From positions 62,001 through 126,000 of the forward strand of contig NZ_JOID01000017.1 of the NCBI RefSeq assembly GCF_000719865.1: DNA of 64,000 bases, in the 5' to 3' direction. The notes under the pieces were generated by a model that was not told where the DNA came from, searched no databases, and saw nothing but the letters and a program-made list of their open reading frames with translations. The stretch is from Streptomyces albus subsp. albus (GTDB taxonomy: Bacteria > Actinomycetota > Actinomycetes > Streptomycetales > Streptomycetaceae). A program made the position numbers and the translations under genes. Position 1 is the stretch's first letter. Each line of letters starts with the position of its first letter. Of this stretch, positions 20,488-30,209 are shown piece by piece.

Positions 20488-21840
20488 TCAGCCCCGGGTG
20501 CCGGCCTTGCTGCGCTGCGGGACGCGGTGGTCGCCGCGGGCGCCGACGGCCGTTGCGCCGTTGGCCCGCGCCACCGTACCGGACCGTTCCGTGCCCGCCG
20601 CACCGGCCTCCGGGGAGGCTCCCGACGGCCCGTCCCCGGCCGGCTCCTCCGCGGGCTCCGACCGGCGTCCCTTGCTGCGGTAGCGGGGCGGCACGACGGC
20701 CTGCGCCCAGCGCGGCACCCGGGGGGTGAAGCGGGGCAGCAGCAGGATGAAGAGGCCGACGGCGCTGAGCATGGCCAGGGCCAGCACCACCCACACACTG
20801 GCGGAGTTGACCGAGTAGGCGACCGCGGAGAAGCCGATCAGCGCCGACCAGAAGTACATGATCAGCACCGCCCGGCTGTGCGAGTGGCCGATCTCCAGCA
20901 GCCGGTGGTGGAGGTGGCCCCGGTCGGCCGCGAACGGCGACTGGCCGTTCCAGGTGCGCCGGACGACGGCCAGCACCAGGTCGGCGACCGGCACCGCGAT
21001 GATGCTCAGCGGCAGCAGCACGACGGGGATGTAGACGGGCACCGTCGACTTGACGGCCTCCTTCTCGGAGCCGGTGGCCGCCTGGAGCAGGTCGGGGTCC
21101 ACCTGGCCGGTGATGGAGATGGCTCCGGCCGCCAGCACCAGGCCGATCAGCATCGACCCGGAGTCGCCCATGAAGATCCGGGCGGGGTGCATGTTGTGCG
21201 GCAGGAAGCCCAGGGCCATGCCCATGAGGACGACCGCGAAGAGGGTGGCGGGGGCCGCGGCCTCGACGCCGTAGCCGTACCACATGCGGTACGCGTACAT
21301 GAAGAACGCGGCGGCGGCGATGCAGACCATGCCCGAGGCCAGGCCGTCGAGGCCGTCGACGAAGTTCACCGCGTTGATGGTGATGACGACGAGCGCCACG
21401 GTCAGCAGCGTGCCCTGCATGGGCGTGAGCGCCACCGAGCCGACGCCCGGCACCGGGATCCACAGGATCGTGAGGCCCTGCCAGACCATCACGCCGGCGG
21501 CGATCATCTGGCCGCCCAGCTTGATGAGCGCGTCCACGCCCCACTTGTCGTCGAGCACGCCCAGCAGCCAGATCAGGGCGGCGCCGGCCAGCAGCGCCCG
21601 CGGCTCGCTGGAGAGCTCGAACATCTCGCCGATGTTCGACATCTGCGAGGCCACCAGCAGTCCCGCGCAGAGACCGCCGAACATGGCGATCCCGCCCAGC
21701 CGCGGCGTCGGCTCGCGGTGGACGTCGCGCTCGCGGATCTCCGGCATCGCGCCGGCCGCGATCGCGAACTTGCGCACCGGTCCGGTCAGCAGGTAGGTGA
21801 CCGCGGCGGTGACGCAGAGCGTCAGCAGGTATTCACGCAC
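20488..21840 (-). CDS. wecA: Undecaprenyl-phosphate N-acetylglucosaminyl-1-phosphate transferase, WecA/MraY family
   Basis: A 450-residue polytopic membrane enzyme with about eleven helices. Family signatures are intact: PRLGGIAMF, the NAVNFVDGLDGLASG Asp cluster, and FMGDSGSM. Such enzymes move a sugar-phosphate from a UDP-sugar to undecaprenyl phosphate on the cytoplasmic face, starting cell-wall glycopolymer synthesis. The C-terminal 80 residues are Ser/Pro/Gly-rich and probably disordered. The GTG at 21840 is preferred because it directly precedes the first helix; another GTG at 21879 is possible. Its position next to atpI is conserved in Streptomyces. Confidence 0.88.
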   Translation of the reverse strand: MREYLLTLCVTAAVTYLLTGPVRKFAIAAGAMPEIRERDVHREPTPRLGGIAMFGGLCAGLLVASQMSNIGEMFELSSEPRALLAGAALIWLLGVLDDKWGVDALIKLGGQMIAAGVMVWQGLTILWIPVPGVGSVALTPMQGTLLTVALVVITINAVNFVDGLDGLASGMVCIAAAAFFMYAYRMWYGYGVEAAAPATLFAVVLMGMALGFLPHNMHPARIFMGDSGSMLIGLVLAAGAISITGQVDPDLLQAATGSEKEAVKSTVPVYIPVVLLPLSIIAVPVADLVLAVVRRTWNGQSPFAADRGHLHHRLLEIGHSHSRAVLIMYFWSALIGFSAVAYSVNSASVWVVLALAMLSAVGLFILLLPRFTPRVPRWAQAVVPPRYRSKGRRSEPAEEPAGDGPSGASPEAGAAGTERSGTVARANGATAVGARGDHRVPQRSKAGTRG

Positions 21841-22400
21841 GAACTGCCCCAGGGGTCTCGCCGGCCTTCTAGGCCCCACAGCCTATGCCGCCGCACAGCG
21901 GTCGCGTGCACAAGCCTCCGGCGGGAGGCCCGTACCGCGGTGTTTCTCACGGCCTCTTCACAAGGGCGGGCACCACGCCGGTGCACCGGGGGCCGGCGGC
22001 CATGGCCCGGGACTCGGGACTCGGGGGAGCCGGCCGGGAGCCGCCGTTCCTGTAAGGACGTACGCCGGTCACGGATGGTTCCCGGCTGTACGTCTGCCCG
22101 GTGAGGGCACCGGGATACCGGCCGGGAGCGGCCCGGGCTCCCCCGGGCCGGGACAGGGCGGTGGTTCCGGGCCGGTGCGGGGGTCTCGGTGCGCGCCTCC
22201 GGCTCCCCCGCGGCACCGCGTCCGGCGGTTCCGCGCGCACGCCACTCCGGCCGCCCGGCTCCCTCCCGGACCCCAGCGTGCGCACGGACGCACGGAGACG
22301 ACCCCGCTCTACGCGCGTCAACCCCGACCCGGGCGGTGCTGTCGTTCACGGAGCGGAGACGGAGGGTGCCCGCCGCCGGGCCCGGAGGCCGGGATCGCGG
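21841..22400. other. Non-coding gap between wecA and the phosphatase-like gene
   Basis: About 560 bases with no supportable gene on either strand. The open frames here are Arg/Pro-rich artefacts of GC content. From memory, several Streptomyces genomes have a glyA gene at this place; no glyA-like motif remains here. Confidence 0.5.
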
Positions 22401-23114
22401 CTACGGCCGCGGGGCGGGGACGCCCGTGAGGGCGGTGAGCATCGGGTCGAGCGCCTGCTGGATCTCCTCGCCGATGGAGCGGAAGAAGGTGATCGGCGCA
22501 CCGTACGGGTCGTGCACCTCGTCCGCCTCGGCGCTGGGCGCCAGCAGCCAGCCGCGCAGCGCCGCCGCGGCGCGCACCAGGGCGCGGGCGCGGTCGACGA
22601 CGGCCCCGTCGGGCGCGGGGTCGGGCAGGGTCGCCGGGTCTATGGCCCGTACCAGCCGGGTGAACTCCTTGAGCGTGAAGGTGCGCAGGCCCGCCGAGTG
22701 CCCCATGGAGATCACCTGGGCCCGGTGGTCGCGGGTCGCGGTGAGGACGAGGTCGGCGCGGATGACGTGCTCGTCGAGGAGCTCGCGGCCGGTGAAGCCG
22801 CCGGGGTCCGCGCCGAGGTCGGTGAGCACGGTCGCCGCGTGCGCCTCCATGGGGGCGCCCTCGTGCCCCCAGGTGCCGGCGCTCTCCACGACGATGCCGC
22901 AGGGCCCGCCGAGCCGGTGGGCGAGGGCATGCCGGGTCAGCCGCTCGGTGATGGGCGAGCGGCAGACGTTGCCGGTGCTGACGTGGAGGATGCGGAAGAC
23001 GCCGGGGTCCCCGCCTCCGTCGGAGACGGAGAAGGCACCCGGCCGCGGACCCGGGAAACCGCCCGCGCGGCCCGGGAGGCCGTCCGCTATGCCCCGCCCG
23101 TGGGGCGCCGTCAA
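22401..23114 (-). CDS. Low-molecular-weight protein-tyrosine-phosphatase-like protein lacking the nucleophilic Cys
   Basis: A 237-residue protein. The phosphate-binding loop reads VSTGNVCRSP, where active enzymes have VCxGNICRSP. The first Cys of CX5R, the nucleophile, is therefore Ser, while the Arg is kept. The general-acid loop is present as HDPYG. The protein may bind phosphotyrosine or phosphate without the usual catalysis. About 40 residues precede the fold. The TTG start overlaps the tsaC stop (TTGA) with GAGGTGG ahead, so translation is coupled to tsaC. Confidence 0.75.
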   Translation of the reverse strand: MTAPHGRGIADGLPGRAGGFPGPRPGAFSVSDGGGDPGVFRILHVSTGNVCRSPITERLTRHALAHRLGGPCGIVVESAGTWGHEGAPMEAHAATVLTDLGADPGGFTGRELLDEHVIRADLVLTATRDHRAQVISMGHSAGLRTFTLKEFTRLVRAIDPATLPDPAPDGAVVDRARALVRAAAALRGWLLAPSAEADEVHDPYGAPITFFRSIGEEIQQALDPMLTALTGVPAPRP

Positions 23115-23758
23115 TTCGCCACCTCGAGGTCGGGTACCACCTCGCGGAGCTGCTCCGCGGAGAGCGCGCCCTCGCGCAGCAGCACCGGCACCTTGCCGGT
23201 GACGTCCACGATGGAGGAGGCCACGGCGGCCGGGGTCGGACCGCCGTCGAGGTAGACGGAGACGGAGTCGCCGAGCATCTCCTCCGCGGCGTCGCAGGTC
23301 TGCGGCGAGGGGTGGCCGGTGAGATTGGCGCTGGAGACGGCCATCGGGCCGACCTCGGTCAGCAGCTCGATGGCCACCGGGTGCAGCGGCATGCGGATGG
23401 CGACGGTGCCGCGGGTGTCGCCCAGGTTCCACTGGAGCGAGGGCTGGTGCCGGGCGACGAGGGTGAGCGCCCCGGGCCAGAAGGCGTCGACGAGCTCCCA
23501 GGCGAGCTCCGAGAAGTCGGTGACCAGGCCGTGCAGCGTGTTCGGGGAGCCGACGAGCACGGGCGAGGGCATGTTGCGGCCGCGGCCCTTGGCCTCCAGG
23601 AGGTCGCCGACGGCCTCGGGGCCGAACGCGTCCGCGCCGATCCCGTAGACGGTGTCGGTGGGGAGGACGACGAGCTCACCGCGGCGGACGGCGGACGCGG
23701 CCTCGCGCAGGCCGGTCTTGCGGTCGGTCGCGTCGGTGCAGTCGTATCGCCGTGCCAT
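23111..23758 (-). CDS. tsaC: L-threonylcarbamoyladenylate synthase (Sua5/YciO/YrdC family)
   Basis: A 215-residue cytoplasmic enzyme that makes threonylcarbamoyl-AMP from threonine, bicarbonate and ATP for the t6A37 tRNA modification. Signatures include VVLPTDTVYGIGAD near residue 30, KGRGRNMPSPVLV, and the SSANLTG loop. This is a single-domain form without a Sua5 extension. It lies about 100 bases after prmC and is coupled to the phosphatase-like gene, a neighbourhood conserved in actinomycetes. Confidence 0.92.
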   Translation of the reverse strand: MARRYDCTDATDRKTGLREAASAVRRGELVVLPTDTVYGIGADAFGPEAVGDLLEAKGRGRNMPSPVLVGSPNTLHGLVTDFSELAWELVDAFWPGALTLVARHQPSLQWNLGDTRGTVAIRMPLHPVAIELLTEVGPMAVSSANLTGHPSPQTCDAAEEMLGDSVSVYLDGGPTPAAVASSIVDVTGKVPVLLREGALSAEQLREVVPDLEVAN

Positions 23759-23861
23759 TAACGGGCCTCCCTCGGCCGGAGCGCTGTCCGCTCGCTGTGG
23801 TCAGTGTGATGGGTGCGGCCGGTGCTGCCGTCGATCGTGCCGGAAACGGTCGCCGCGGCCG

Positions 23862-24773
23862 TCATGGCATGGCCCGGCGGGCCGTGGCGAACCGCGGCCG
23901 GTTGTTGAGGTCGGGGTGGTCGGCCGCGTCGGCCCAGCCCCGCTCCTCGGTGAAGATCCACGGCACCTGGCCGCCCTGGGTGTCGGCGTGTTCGACGACG
24001 ACGACGCCGCCGGGGCGCAGCAGCCGGTGCGCGGTGCGTTCGATGCCGCGGATGGTGTCGAGGCCGTCCTCGCCGGAGAAGAGCGCCAGTTCGGGATCGT
24101 GGTCGCGCGCCTCGGGGGCCACGTACTCCCACTCGGTGAGCGGGATGTACGGCGGGTTGGAGACGACGAGGTCGACCTGGCCGTCGAGTTCGGGGAGGGC
24201 GTCGAAGGCGTTGCCCTGGTGCAGGGTGACGCGGGACCCCTCGACATTCCTGCGGGCCCAGCGCAGCGCGCCCTCGTCCAGCTCCACGGCGTGCACCCGG
24301 GAGCGCGGCACCTCCTGCGCGAGGGCCAGCGCGATGGCGCCGGAACCGGAGCAGAGGTCGACGATCAAGGGCTCGGCCACGTCCATCGCCCGGACCGCGT
24401 CTATGGCCCAGCCGACGACCGACTCGGTCTCCGGGCGGGGCACGAACACCCCCGGTCCGACCTGGAGTTCCAGATAGCGGAAGAAGGCGCGGCCGGTGAT
24501 GTGCTGGAGCGGTTCGCGGGCCTCGCGGCGGGCGACGGCCTCCCAGTAGCGGGCGTCGAAGTCGGCGTCGGCGACGGTGTGCAGCTCGCTCCGCTTGACG
24601 TCGTGCACGTAGGCGGCGAGCTCCTCGGCGTCGAAGCGCGGTGAGGGCACGCCGGCGTCGGCCAGCCGCTGGGTGGCCTGGGCCACCTCGGCGAGCAGCA
24701 GTGACCGGGGGCGCGCGGGGCGCCCGCCGGCAGCGGGCGGGTACGGGGGTCGTCCCCCGGATGAGGGCGGCAC
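23862..24773 (-). CDS. prmC: Release factor glutamine N5-methyltransferase
   Basis: A 303-residue S-adenosylmethionine-dependent enzyme that methylates the Gln of the GGQ motif in release factors. Visible are the helical N-terminal release-factor-binding part, the SAM loop (VDLCSGSGAIAL) and the catalytic SNPPYIP motif. GTG at 24773 was picked because GGAGGA lies 5 bases ahead. This leaves a Pro/Gly/Arg-rich N-terminus of about 25 residues not typical of the family, so a start nearer LLLAEVAQ is possible. It directly follows its substrate gene prfA by 65 bases. Confidence 0.92.
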   Translation of the reverse strand: MPPSSGGRPPYPPAAGGRPARPRSLLLAEVAQATQRLADAGVPSPRFDAEELAAYVHDVKRSELHTVADADFDARYWEAVARREAREPLQHITGRAFFRYLELQVGPGVFVPRPETESVVGWAIDAVRAMDVAEPLIVDLCSGSGAIALALAQEVPRSRVHAVELDEGALRWARRNVEGSRVTLHQGNAFDALPELDGQVDLVVSNPPYIPLTEWEYVAPEARDHDPELALFSGEDGLDTIRGIERTAHRLLRPGGVVVVEHADTQGGQVPWIFTEERGWADAADHPDLNNRPRFATARRAMP

Positions 24774-24838
24774 GCTGTTCCTCCAGCCGGTCCGGCGGTG
24801 CGGGCTTCGGTTCGTCCCTGGGTGGCGGACGTCCGGGT

Positions 24839-25918
24839 CTACTGGGCGGCGGCCAGCTTGGCCGCCGAGTCGGCGTCCACGCAGGCCTGGATGACCGGGT
24901 CCAGGTCTCCGTCGAGCACCTGGTCCAGGTTGTACGCCTTGAAGCCGACGCGGTGGTCGGAGATGCGGTTCTCCGGGTAGTTGTAGGTGCGGATCCGCTC
25001 GGAGCGGTCGACGGTGCGGACCTGGCTGCGCCGGGCGTCCGACGCCTCCTTCTCCGCCTCCTCCTGCGCGGCGGCCAGCAGCCGGGAGCGGAGGATGCGC
25101 AGCGCCTGCTCCTTGTTCTGGAGCTGGCTCTTCTCGTTCTGGCAGGAGACGACGATGCCGGTGGGCAGGTGGGTGATGCGCACCGCGGAGTCGGTGGTGT
25201 TGACGGACTGGCCGCCGGGGCCCGAGGAGCGGTAGACGTCGATCCGCAGGTCGTTGGGTCCGATCTCGACCTCGACCTCCTCGGCCTCGGGCGTGACGAG
25301 CACACCGGCGGCCGAGGTGTGGATGCGGCCCTGCGACTCGGTGGCCGGGACCCGCTGCACGCGGTGCACCCCGCCCTCGTACTTCAGCCGCGCCCAGACG
25401 CCCTGGCCGGGCTCGGTGGCGCCGTTGCCGCCCTTGGTCTTCACGGCGACCTGGACGTCCTTGTAGCCGCCGAGGTCGGACTCGTTGGCCTCCAGGATCT
25501 CCGTCTTCCAGCCGACGCGCTCGGCGTAGCGCAGATACATCCGCAGCAGGTCGCCGGCGAACAGGGCCGACTCCTCGCCGCCCTCCCCCGCCTTGACCTC
25601 CAGGATCACGTCCTTGTCGTCGCTGGGGTCGCGGGGGACGAGCAGCAGCCGCAGCCGCTCGGTGAGTTCCTCGCGCCGGGCTTCCAGCTCCTTGACCTCG
25701 TCCGCGAAGTCGGGGTCGTCCGCGGCCAGTTCGCGTGCCGTCTCGATGTCGTCGCCGGTGCTCTTCCAGGAGCGGTAGGCGGTGATGATCGGTGTCAGCT
25801 CGGCGTAGCGCTTGTTCAGCCGCGTCGCCTCGCGCTGGTCGGCATGGACCGCGGGGTCGGCGAGCCGCTTCTCGAGACCGGCGTGCTCGCCGATCAGTTC
25901 CTCGACCGCCTCGAACAT
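24839..25918 (-). CDS. prfA: Peptide chain release factor 1
   Basis: A 359-residue factor that reads UAA and UAG and releases the peptide. It shows the stop-codon-reading PAT motif ([10 protein letters not shown]), the catalytic GGQ in [14 protein letters not shown], and the long N-terminal helical domain (MFEAVEELI). Length is standard. It forms a functional pair with prmC just downstream. Confidence 0.96.
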   Translation of the reverse strand: MFEAVEELIGEHAGLEKRLADPAVHADQREATRLNKRYAELTPIITAYRSWKSTGDDIETARELAADDPDFADEVKELEARREELTERLRLLLVPRDPSDDKDVILEVKAGEGGEESALFAGDLLRMYLRYAERVGWKTEILEANESDLGGYKDVQVAVKTKGGNGATEPGQGVWARLKYEGGVHRVQRVPATESQGRIHTSAAGVLVTPEAEEVEVEIGPNDLRIDVYRSSGPGGQSVNTTDSAVRITHLPTGIVVSCQNEKSQLQNKEQALRILRSRLLAAAQEEAEKEASDARRSQVRTVDRSERIRTYNYPENRISDHRVGFKAYNLDQVLDGDLDPVIQACVDADSAAKLAAAQ

Positions 25919-26012
25919 CGGGATGCGTTTCCTCGGGAGTGGGGTGGGGCGGGCGGTTGCGCCCGCGGGGTGCGGATGGCCGTGAGGGCCCGGTGGACGA
26001 CAAAGCGCCGGT

Positions 26013-26042
26013 CCGGCCGCCCCTGGCAGAAGGGGCGGCCGG
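26013..26042 (-). terminator. Terminator hairpin after rpmE
   Basis: Twelve-base perfect arms (CCGGCCGCCCCT and its complement) with a 6-base GGCAGA loop, 21 bases beyond the rpmE stop. Confidence 0.75.
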
Positions 26043-26062
26043 AGTCCGGCGCCGTGGGGTCG

Positions 26063-26287
26063 CTACTTCTTGGCGGACCCGGCGTTCTTGCCGAAGCGGG
26101 CCTCGAAGCGGGCCACGCGGCCACCCGTGTCGAGGATCTTCTGCTTGCCCGTGTAGAACGGGTGGCACTCGGAGCACACGTCGGCGCGGATGGCGCCCTC
26201 CTTGACGGTGCTGCGCGTGGTGAACGAGGCTCCGCAGGTGCAGCTCACCTGGGTCTCGACGTACTCGGGGTGGATGTCGCGCTTCAA
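26063..26287 (-). CDS. rpmE: 50S ribosomal protein L31, zinc-binding type
   Basis: A 74-residue ribosomal protein. It starts MKRDIHPEY and has the four zinc-ligand cysteines (CTC, and CSEC about 20 residues later). The zinc form is normally replaced under zinc limitation by a Cys-less paralogue encoded elsewhere. It has its own terminator and sits between the LCP gene and prfA. Confidence 0.96.
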   Translation of the reverse strand: MKRDIHPEYVETQVSCTCGASFTTRSTVKEGAIRADVCSECHPFYTGKQKILDTGGRVARFEARFGKNAGSAKK

Positions 26288-26477
26288 GGGATGCTCCTAA
26301 GGTTCGGGAGGGCACCGGGTCGTCCGGGCCCCGCCTGCCCGATGGCGGACGAGGTGGGGTAACCGCCCGTACGTGAACCGGGGCCGACGCACCAGTCTGC
26401 CAGGACCGGGCGCATCTCCCAAAACCGGGGGACGGGCCGTTCTATTCCGGGCGCGGGCCGGCCGGGGCCCCGCCGGG

Positions 26478-27590
26478 TCAGGAGCCGCCGAGCACCTCGT
26501 CGGAGTCCTCGCGGGCCAGATCGGCTGCGGAGCCCTCGGTGGCGGACTCCGGGACGGGCCGGTCCCGGCGGAGGGCGTCCCAGACGGTGCGGGTCTTGTC
26601 CGTGATCGGCACCACGCGGTTGCCGTCCGCGCGGTCGTACTCCACCGGCAGGGTGATCATGTCCAGGTCCTCGGAGTCGATCTCCCGCATGCTCCGGGAG
26701 AAGTCCAGCAGCTTCTTCACGCCGGACAGCCCGGAGTCGGTGGTGAGGGCCTTGGTGGCGGTGTCGGCGACGCCGTAGAGCCTGCCGGGGTCGCTGAAGA
26801 GGCCGATCTCGCCGATCTGGTCGAGCAGGGCCTTGAGGAAGGCCTGCTGGAGGTGTATCCGGCCGAGGTCGCTGCCGTTGCCGATGGCGTGCCGGGTGCG
26901 GACCAGGCCGAGGGCCTGCTCGCCGTCGAGGACGTGGGTGCCGGGGGGCAGGTCGAGCCGGCTCTTCTTGTCCTCGATCCGCTCCTCGGTGGTGAGCTCG
27001 ACGCCGCCGAGTTCGTCGACGAGCTTCTTGAAGCCGGTGAAGTCGATCTCCAGATAGTGGTCCATGCGGATGCCGGACATGGCCTCGGCGGTCTTGACGG
27101 CGCAGACCGGCCCGCCGATCTTGTACGACTCGTTGAACATGGCCCGCTGGACGGGCGGGTGCGTACCCTCGCCGTCCTTGTGGTCGCAGGCGGGGCGCCG
27201 CACCAGGGTGTCCCGGGGGATGCTGACGACGGTGGCCTCGCGGCGGCCCTCGTGGACGTGGACGATCATGGCCGTGTCGGAGCGGGAGCCGCTCTCGCCG
27301 GCGCTGCCGTACTTCTTGTTGGCGCCTTTGCGGGAGTCGGAGCCGAGCACCAGGATGTCCGTCGAGCCGTTGTCGACGTCCTCGGGCCGGTCGGTGCCCA
27401 GGGCCGCGTCGATGTCGATGCCCCGGAGGTTGCCGTTCAGCTTCGTCCAGACGTAGCCGAGGCCGGCGCCGCCCAGCAGGACGGCTGCGGAGAGCACCCA
27501 GGCGGTGATCCTCAGCGTCCGGCGGCGGGTCCCGCCCTTGTCGCCGGCGCCGGATGACCCGCTCTGCCCGTTCGTCGCTTCGTCCGCCAT
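26478..27590 (-). CDS. LytR-CpsA-Psr (LCP) family cell-wall glycopolymer ligase
   Basis: A 370-residue membrane-anchored protein. A short cytoplasmic tail and one transmembrane helix (residues about 27-48) precede the extracytoplasmic LCP domain. Conserved parts are [32 protein letters not shown] and GLVRTRHA, holding the Arg and Asp residues that grip the lipid pyrophosphate. LCP enzymes move glycopolymers from undecaprenyl carriers to peptidoglycan, which links logically to the nearby wecA. The two extracellular cysteines (PACDHKD and PVCAVKT) may form a disulphide. Confidence 0.9.
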   Translation of the reverse strand: MADEATNGQSGSSGAGDKGGTRRRTLRITAWVLSAAVLLGGAGLGYVWTKLNGNLRGIDIDAALGTDRPEDVDNGSTDILVLGSDSRKGANKKYGSAGESGSRSDTAMIVHVHEGRREATVVSIPRDTLVRRPACDHKDGEGTHPPVQRAMFNESYKIGGPVCAVKTAEAMSGIRMDHYLEIDFTGFKKLVDELGGVELTTEERIEDKKSRLDLPPGTHVLDGEQALGLVRTRHAIGNGSDLGRIHLQQAFLKALLDQIGEIGLFSDPGRLYGVADTATKALTTDSGLSGVKKLLDFSRSMREIDSEDLDMITLPVEYDRADGNRVVPITDKTRTVWDALRRDRPVPESATEGSAADLAREDSDEVLGGS

Positions 27591-27677
27591 GTGCTCCCCA
27601 CGTGTCGCTGTCCGGTTACCCCGTTACGGCGCGGTCAGACCCGGGCCGGCTCACCCGGCGCCCGTGCCCGTACGCCG

Positions 27678-27715
27678 CAGGGGGCTCCCCCCGCCGTGGC
27701 GGAAGGAGCCCCCTG
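27678..27715 (-). terminator. Terminator hairpin after rho
   Basis: Outer arms of 11 bases (CAGGGGGCTCC and its complement) enclose an inner CCGCC-GT-GGCGG stem. It lies 31 bases beyond the rho stop and ahead of the LCP gene. Confidence 0.75.
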
Positions 27716-27745
27716 CCGGTCGCCGTGGGCGCCGCGGCGTCCGGG

Positions 27746-29854
27746 TCAGTCGTTGCCGTTGCCCGGGGCCGGGGTCGTCTTCTGGATCTGGAGCAGGAAC
27801 TCCGCGTTGCTCTTGGTCTCCTTGAGCTTGTCCAGGAGCAGCTCGATGGCCTGCTGGGAGTCCAGCGCGTGCAGCACCCGGCGGAGCTTCCAGGTGATCG
27901 CGAGCTCGTCGCTGCCGAGCAGGATCTCCTCCTTGCGGGTGCCGGACGCGTCGACGTCCACCGAGGGGAAGATCCGCTTGTCGGAGAGCCTGCGGTCGAG
28001 CTTCAGCTCCAGGTTGCCGGTGCCCTTGAACTCCTCGAAGATCACCTCGTCCATCCGCGAGCCGGTGTCGACCAGCGCGGTGGCCAGGATGGTCAGCGAG
28101 CCGCCGTCCTCGATGTTCCGCGCGGCGCCGAAGAAGCGCTTCGGCGGGTAGAGCGCGGTGGAGTCGACACCACCGGAGAGGATCCGGCCGGAGGCCGGGG
28201 CCGCGAGGTTGTACGCGCGGCCGAGGCGGGTGATCGAGTCCAGCAGGACGACCACGTCGTGACCCAGCTCGACCAGGCGCTTGGCCCGCTCGATGGCCAG
28301 CTCGGCGACGGTGGTGTGGTCCTCGGCGGGGCGGTCGAAGGTCGAGGAGATGACCTCGCCCTTCACCGACCGCTGCATGTCGGTGACCTCTTCCGGACGC
28401 TCGTCGACGAGGACGACCATCAGGTGGCACTCGGGGTTGTTGCGGGTGATCGCGTTGGCGATCGCCTGCATGATCATGGTCTTGCCGGTCTTCGGCGGGG
28501 CCACGATCAGACCGCGCTGGCCCTTGCCGATCGGCGCGACCAGGTCGATGATCCGGGTCGTCATCAGGTTCGGCTCGGTCTCCAGACGGAGCCGGTCCTG
28601 CGGGTAGAGCGGGGTGAGCTTGCCGAACTCGGGGCGTCCGCGGCCCGTCTCGGGCGCCATGCCGTTCACCGAGTCCAGCCGCACCAGGGCGTTGAACTTC
28701 TCGCGGCGCTCGCCTTCGCGGGGCTGGCGGACCGCGCCGGTGACGTGGTCGCCCTTGCGCAGGCCGTTCTTGCGGACCTGGGCGAGGGAGACGTACACGT
28801 CGTTCGGGCCCGGCAGGTAGCCGGAGGTGCGGATGAACGCGTAGTTGTCGAGGATGTCGAGGATGCCCGCGACGGGGATCAGGACGTCGTCCTCGGAGAC
28901 CTGCGGCTCGTTGGCGAACTCCTCGCGCCCGCGGCGGCCCCGCCGGTCGCGGTAGCGGCCGCGGCGGCCGCGGCGGCCGCCCTCGAAGTCGTCGCCGTCG
29001 TCCTCGCGCTGCTGCTGGCCGCCGCCGCGCTGGTCGCGCTGGCGGTTGCCGCCCTGGCCGCCGCCGTCGTCGTTCTTGTTGCGACGGTTGTTGCCGCGCT
29101 CGCCGCGCTCACCGCGGTTGTCACGGTTGTCGCCGCGCTCACCGCGCTCGCGGCGGTCGCCCTTCTGGCCGCCCTGGCGGTCGCCGCCCTGGCCACCGCC
29201 CTGGCGGTCGCGGTCGCCGCCCTTGCCACCGCGGCCCTCGGCGCCGTCCTGCCGCTCCCCGCCCTGGGGCGCGGTGCGGGTCTCGGCGCGCGTGCGGTCG
29301 CCCTCCTGGGCACCGGCGGAGGTGTCGGCGGCGGTGTCCTCGGGGCTGCCGGCCTGCGCGGTCGCGCGGCGCCGGCGGCGCTCGCCGCCCTGCGGCGGCT
29401 CGTCGCTGGCCGGCTGGCCGGGGATCTCGATCTGCTGCTGGGGGGTGGTCTTGCCCTCGGCGCGGTCCGCGGACTCGGCGCCGGTGGCCTCCTCGCCCGT
29501 ACGCGCCTTGGAGGTGGCGCGGCGGCGCGGCTTGGTGGCGGCGGCCTCGGAGGAGGGCGCGGCCTGGTCGGCGGAGTCCTTGGCGGGGGCGGCGCCGCCC
29601 GCCTGCTTCTCCTTGATGACCTCGATGAGTTGGCTCTTGCGCATGCGCGCGGTGCCCTTGATGCCGAGCGCGGAGGCAACCTGCTGCAGCTCGGCCAGGA
29701 CCATGCCCTCGAGGCCGGTGCCGGAGCGGCGCCGCCTCGGGGTGCCAGTGGCAGCACCGGTGGCAGGCGCGGCAGGAGCGTCCGTGGCGGGCGCGGAGGC
29801 TGCGCCGACGTTCCCGTCGGCAGTCACGCCCATCAGATCGGTGGTGTCGCTCAC
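27746..29854 (-). CDS. rho: Transcription termination factor Rho, actinobacterial long form
   Basis: A 702-residue hexameric RNA helicase. The N-terminal Rho domain (about 40-85, [15 protein letters not shown]) is followed by a roughly 250-residue insert rich in Arg, Gly, Asp and Gln (RGG-type, disordered), known in high-GC Gram-positive Rho and absent from E. coli. The RNA-binding domain (residues about 330-400) and ATPase core follow, with Walker A PPKTGKT, Walker [11 protein letters not shown] and the Q and R loops ([15 protein letters not shown]). The GTG at 29854 has GGAAGGA ahead; the frame stays open upstream to 30118, but those codons lack family similarity. Confidence 0.95.
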   Translation of the reverse strand: MSDTTDLMGVTADGNVGAASAPATDAPAAPATGAATGTPRRRRSGTGLEGMVLAELQQVASALGIKGTARMRKSQLIEVIKEKQAGGAAPAKDSADQAAPSSEAAATKPRRRATSKARTGEEATGAESADRAEGKTTPQQQIEIPGQPASDEPPQGGERRRRRATAQAGSPEDTAADTSAGAQEGDRTRAETRTAPQGGERQDGAEGRGGKGGDRDRQGGGQGGDRQGGQKGDRRERGERGDNRDNRGERGERGNNRRNKNDDGGGQGGNRQRDQRGGGQQQREDDGDDFEGGRRGRRGRYRDRRGRRGREEFANEPQVSEDDVLIPVAGILDILDNYAFIRTSGYLPGPNDVYVSLAQVRKNGLRKGDHVTGAVRQPREGERREKFNALVRLDSVNGMAPETGRGRPEFGKLTPLYPQDRLRLETEPNLMTTRIIDLVAPIGKGQRGLIVAPPKTGKTMIMQAIANAITRNNPECHLMVVLVDERPEEVTDMQRSVKGEVISSTFDRPAEDHTTVAELAIERAKRLVELGHDVVVLLDSITRLGRAYNLAAPASGRILSGGVDSTALYPPKRFFGAARNIEDGGSLTILATALVDTGSRMDEVIFEEFKGTGNLELKLDRRLSDKRIFPSVDVDASGTRKEEILLGSDELAITWKLRRVLHALDSQQAIELLLDKLKETKSNAEFLLQIQKTTPAPGNGND

Positions 29855-30209
29855 GAAGGGTCCTTCCCTGGAGCGGGCGTCGGCCTGTCTGGCTCGGCGA
29901 CCGGTTGTGCTGTCCGGCTGCGGTCCCGGGTGTCCCGGACCGGCCGGTGCGGTGGTCCCGCCGAAACGGCGGAGAATCAATGGATTGGCCCGGCGGGGAG
30001 ACTGTCCGGATGTCCGCCACGCCGATTCCGGAGCGTGCTCACATCTGCTCAGGCAGGCTGCACAGGCAGTTGAGGAGGCTCCCGGAAGAATGGTGTCCCC
30101 GAGGGGGACACAAAGCACCGCACCGCTCAGGTGCCAAGTGCTGACTTGAGGTTAACACTACCGGACCCAACAAACATTCCCCCTCTCGAAGACCGGCAAT
30201 CGTTGGAAG
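29855..30209 (-). promoter_or_regulatory. Long rho leader region with hairpin
   Basis: The 355 bases upstream of rho hold no supportable gene. A hairpin with 8-base arms (GTGTCCCC/GGGGACAC, 3-base loop) lies at 30093-30111, and an A/T-richer stretch near 30150-30185 is the likely promoter. Rho leaders often mediate autoregulation; that role here is inference. Confidence 0.45.

Noticed and set aside
21822..22349. Minus-strand 175-codon frame in the wecA/phosphatase gap
   Set aside because: Arg/Pro/Gly-rich without motif; overlaps the wecA start; no glyA similarity.
27554..30073. 839-codon plus-strand frame opposite rho
   Set aside because: Long Ala/Leu runs are the antisense image of the Arg/Gly-rich Rho insert; no ribosome site or family match.
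29855..30118. N-terminal extension of Rho by 88 codons
   Set aside because: The frame is open, but the added residues do not resemble Rho, and the GTG at 29854 has a good ribosome site and gives the usual actinobacterial length.
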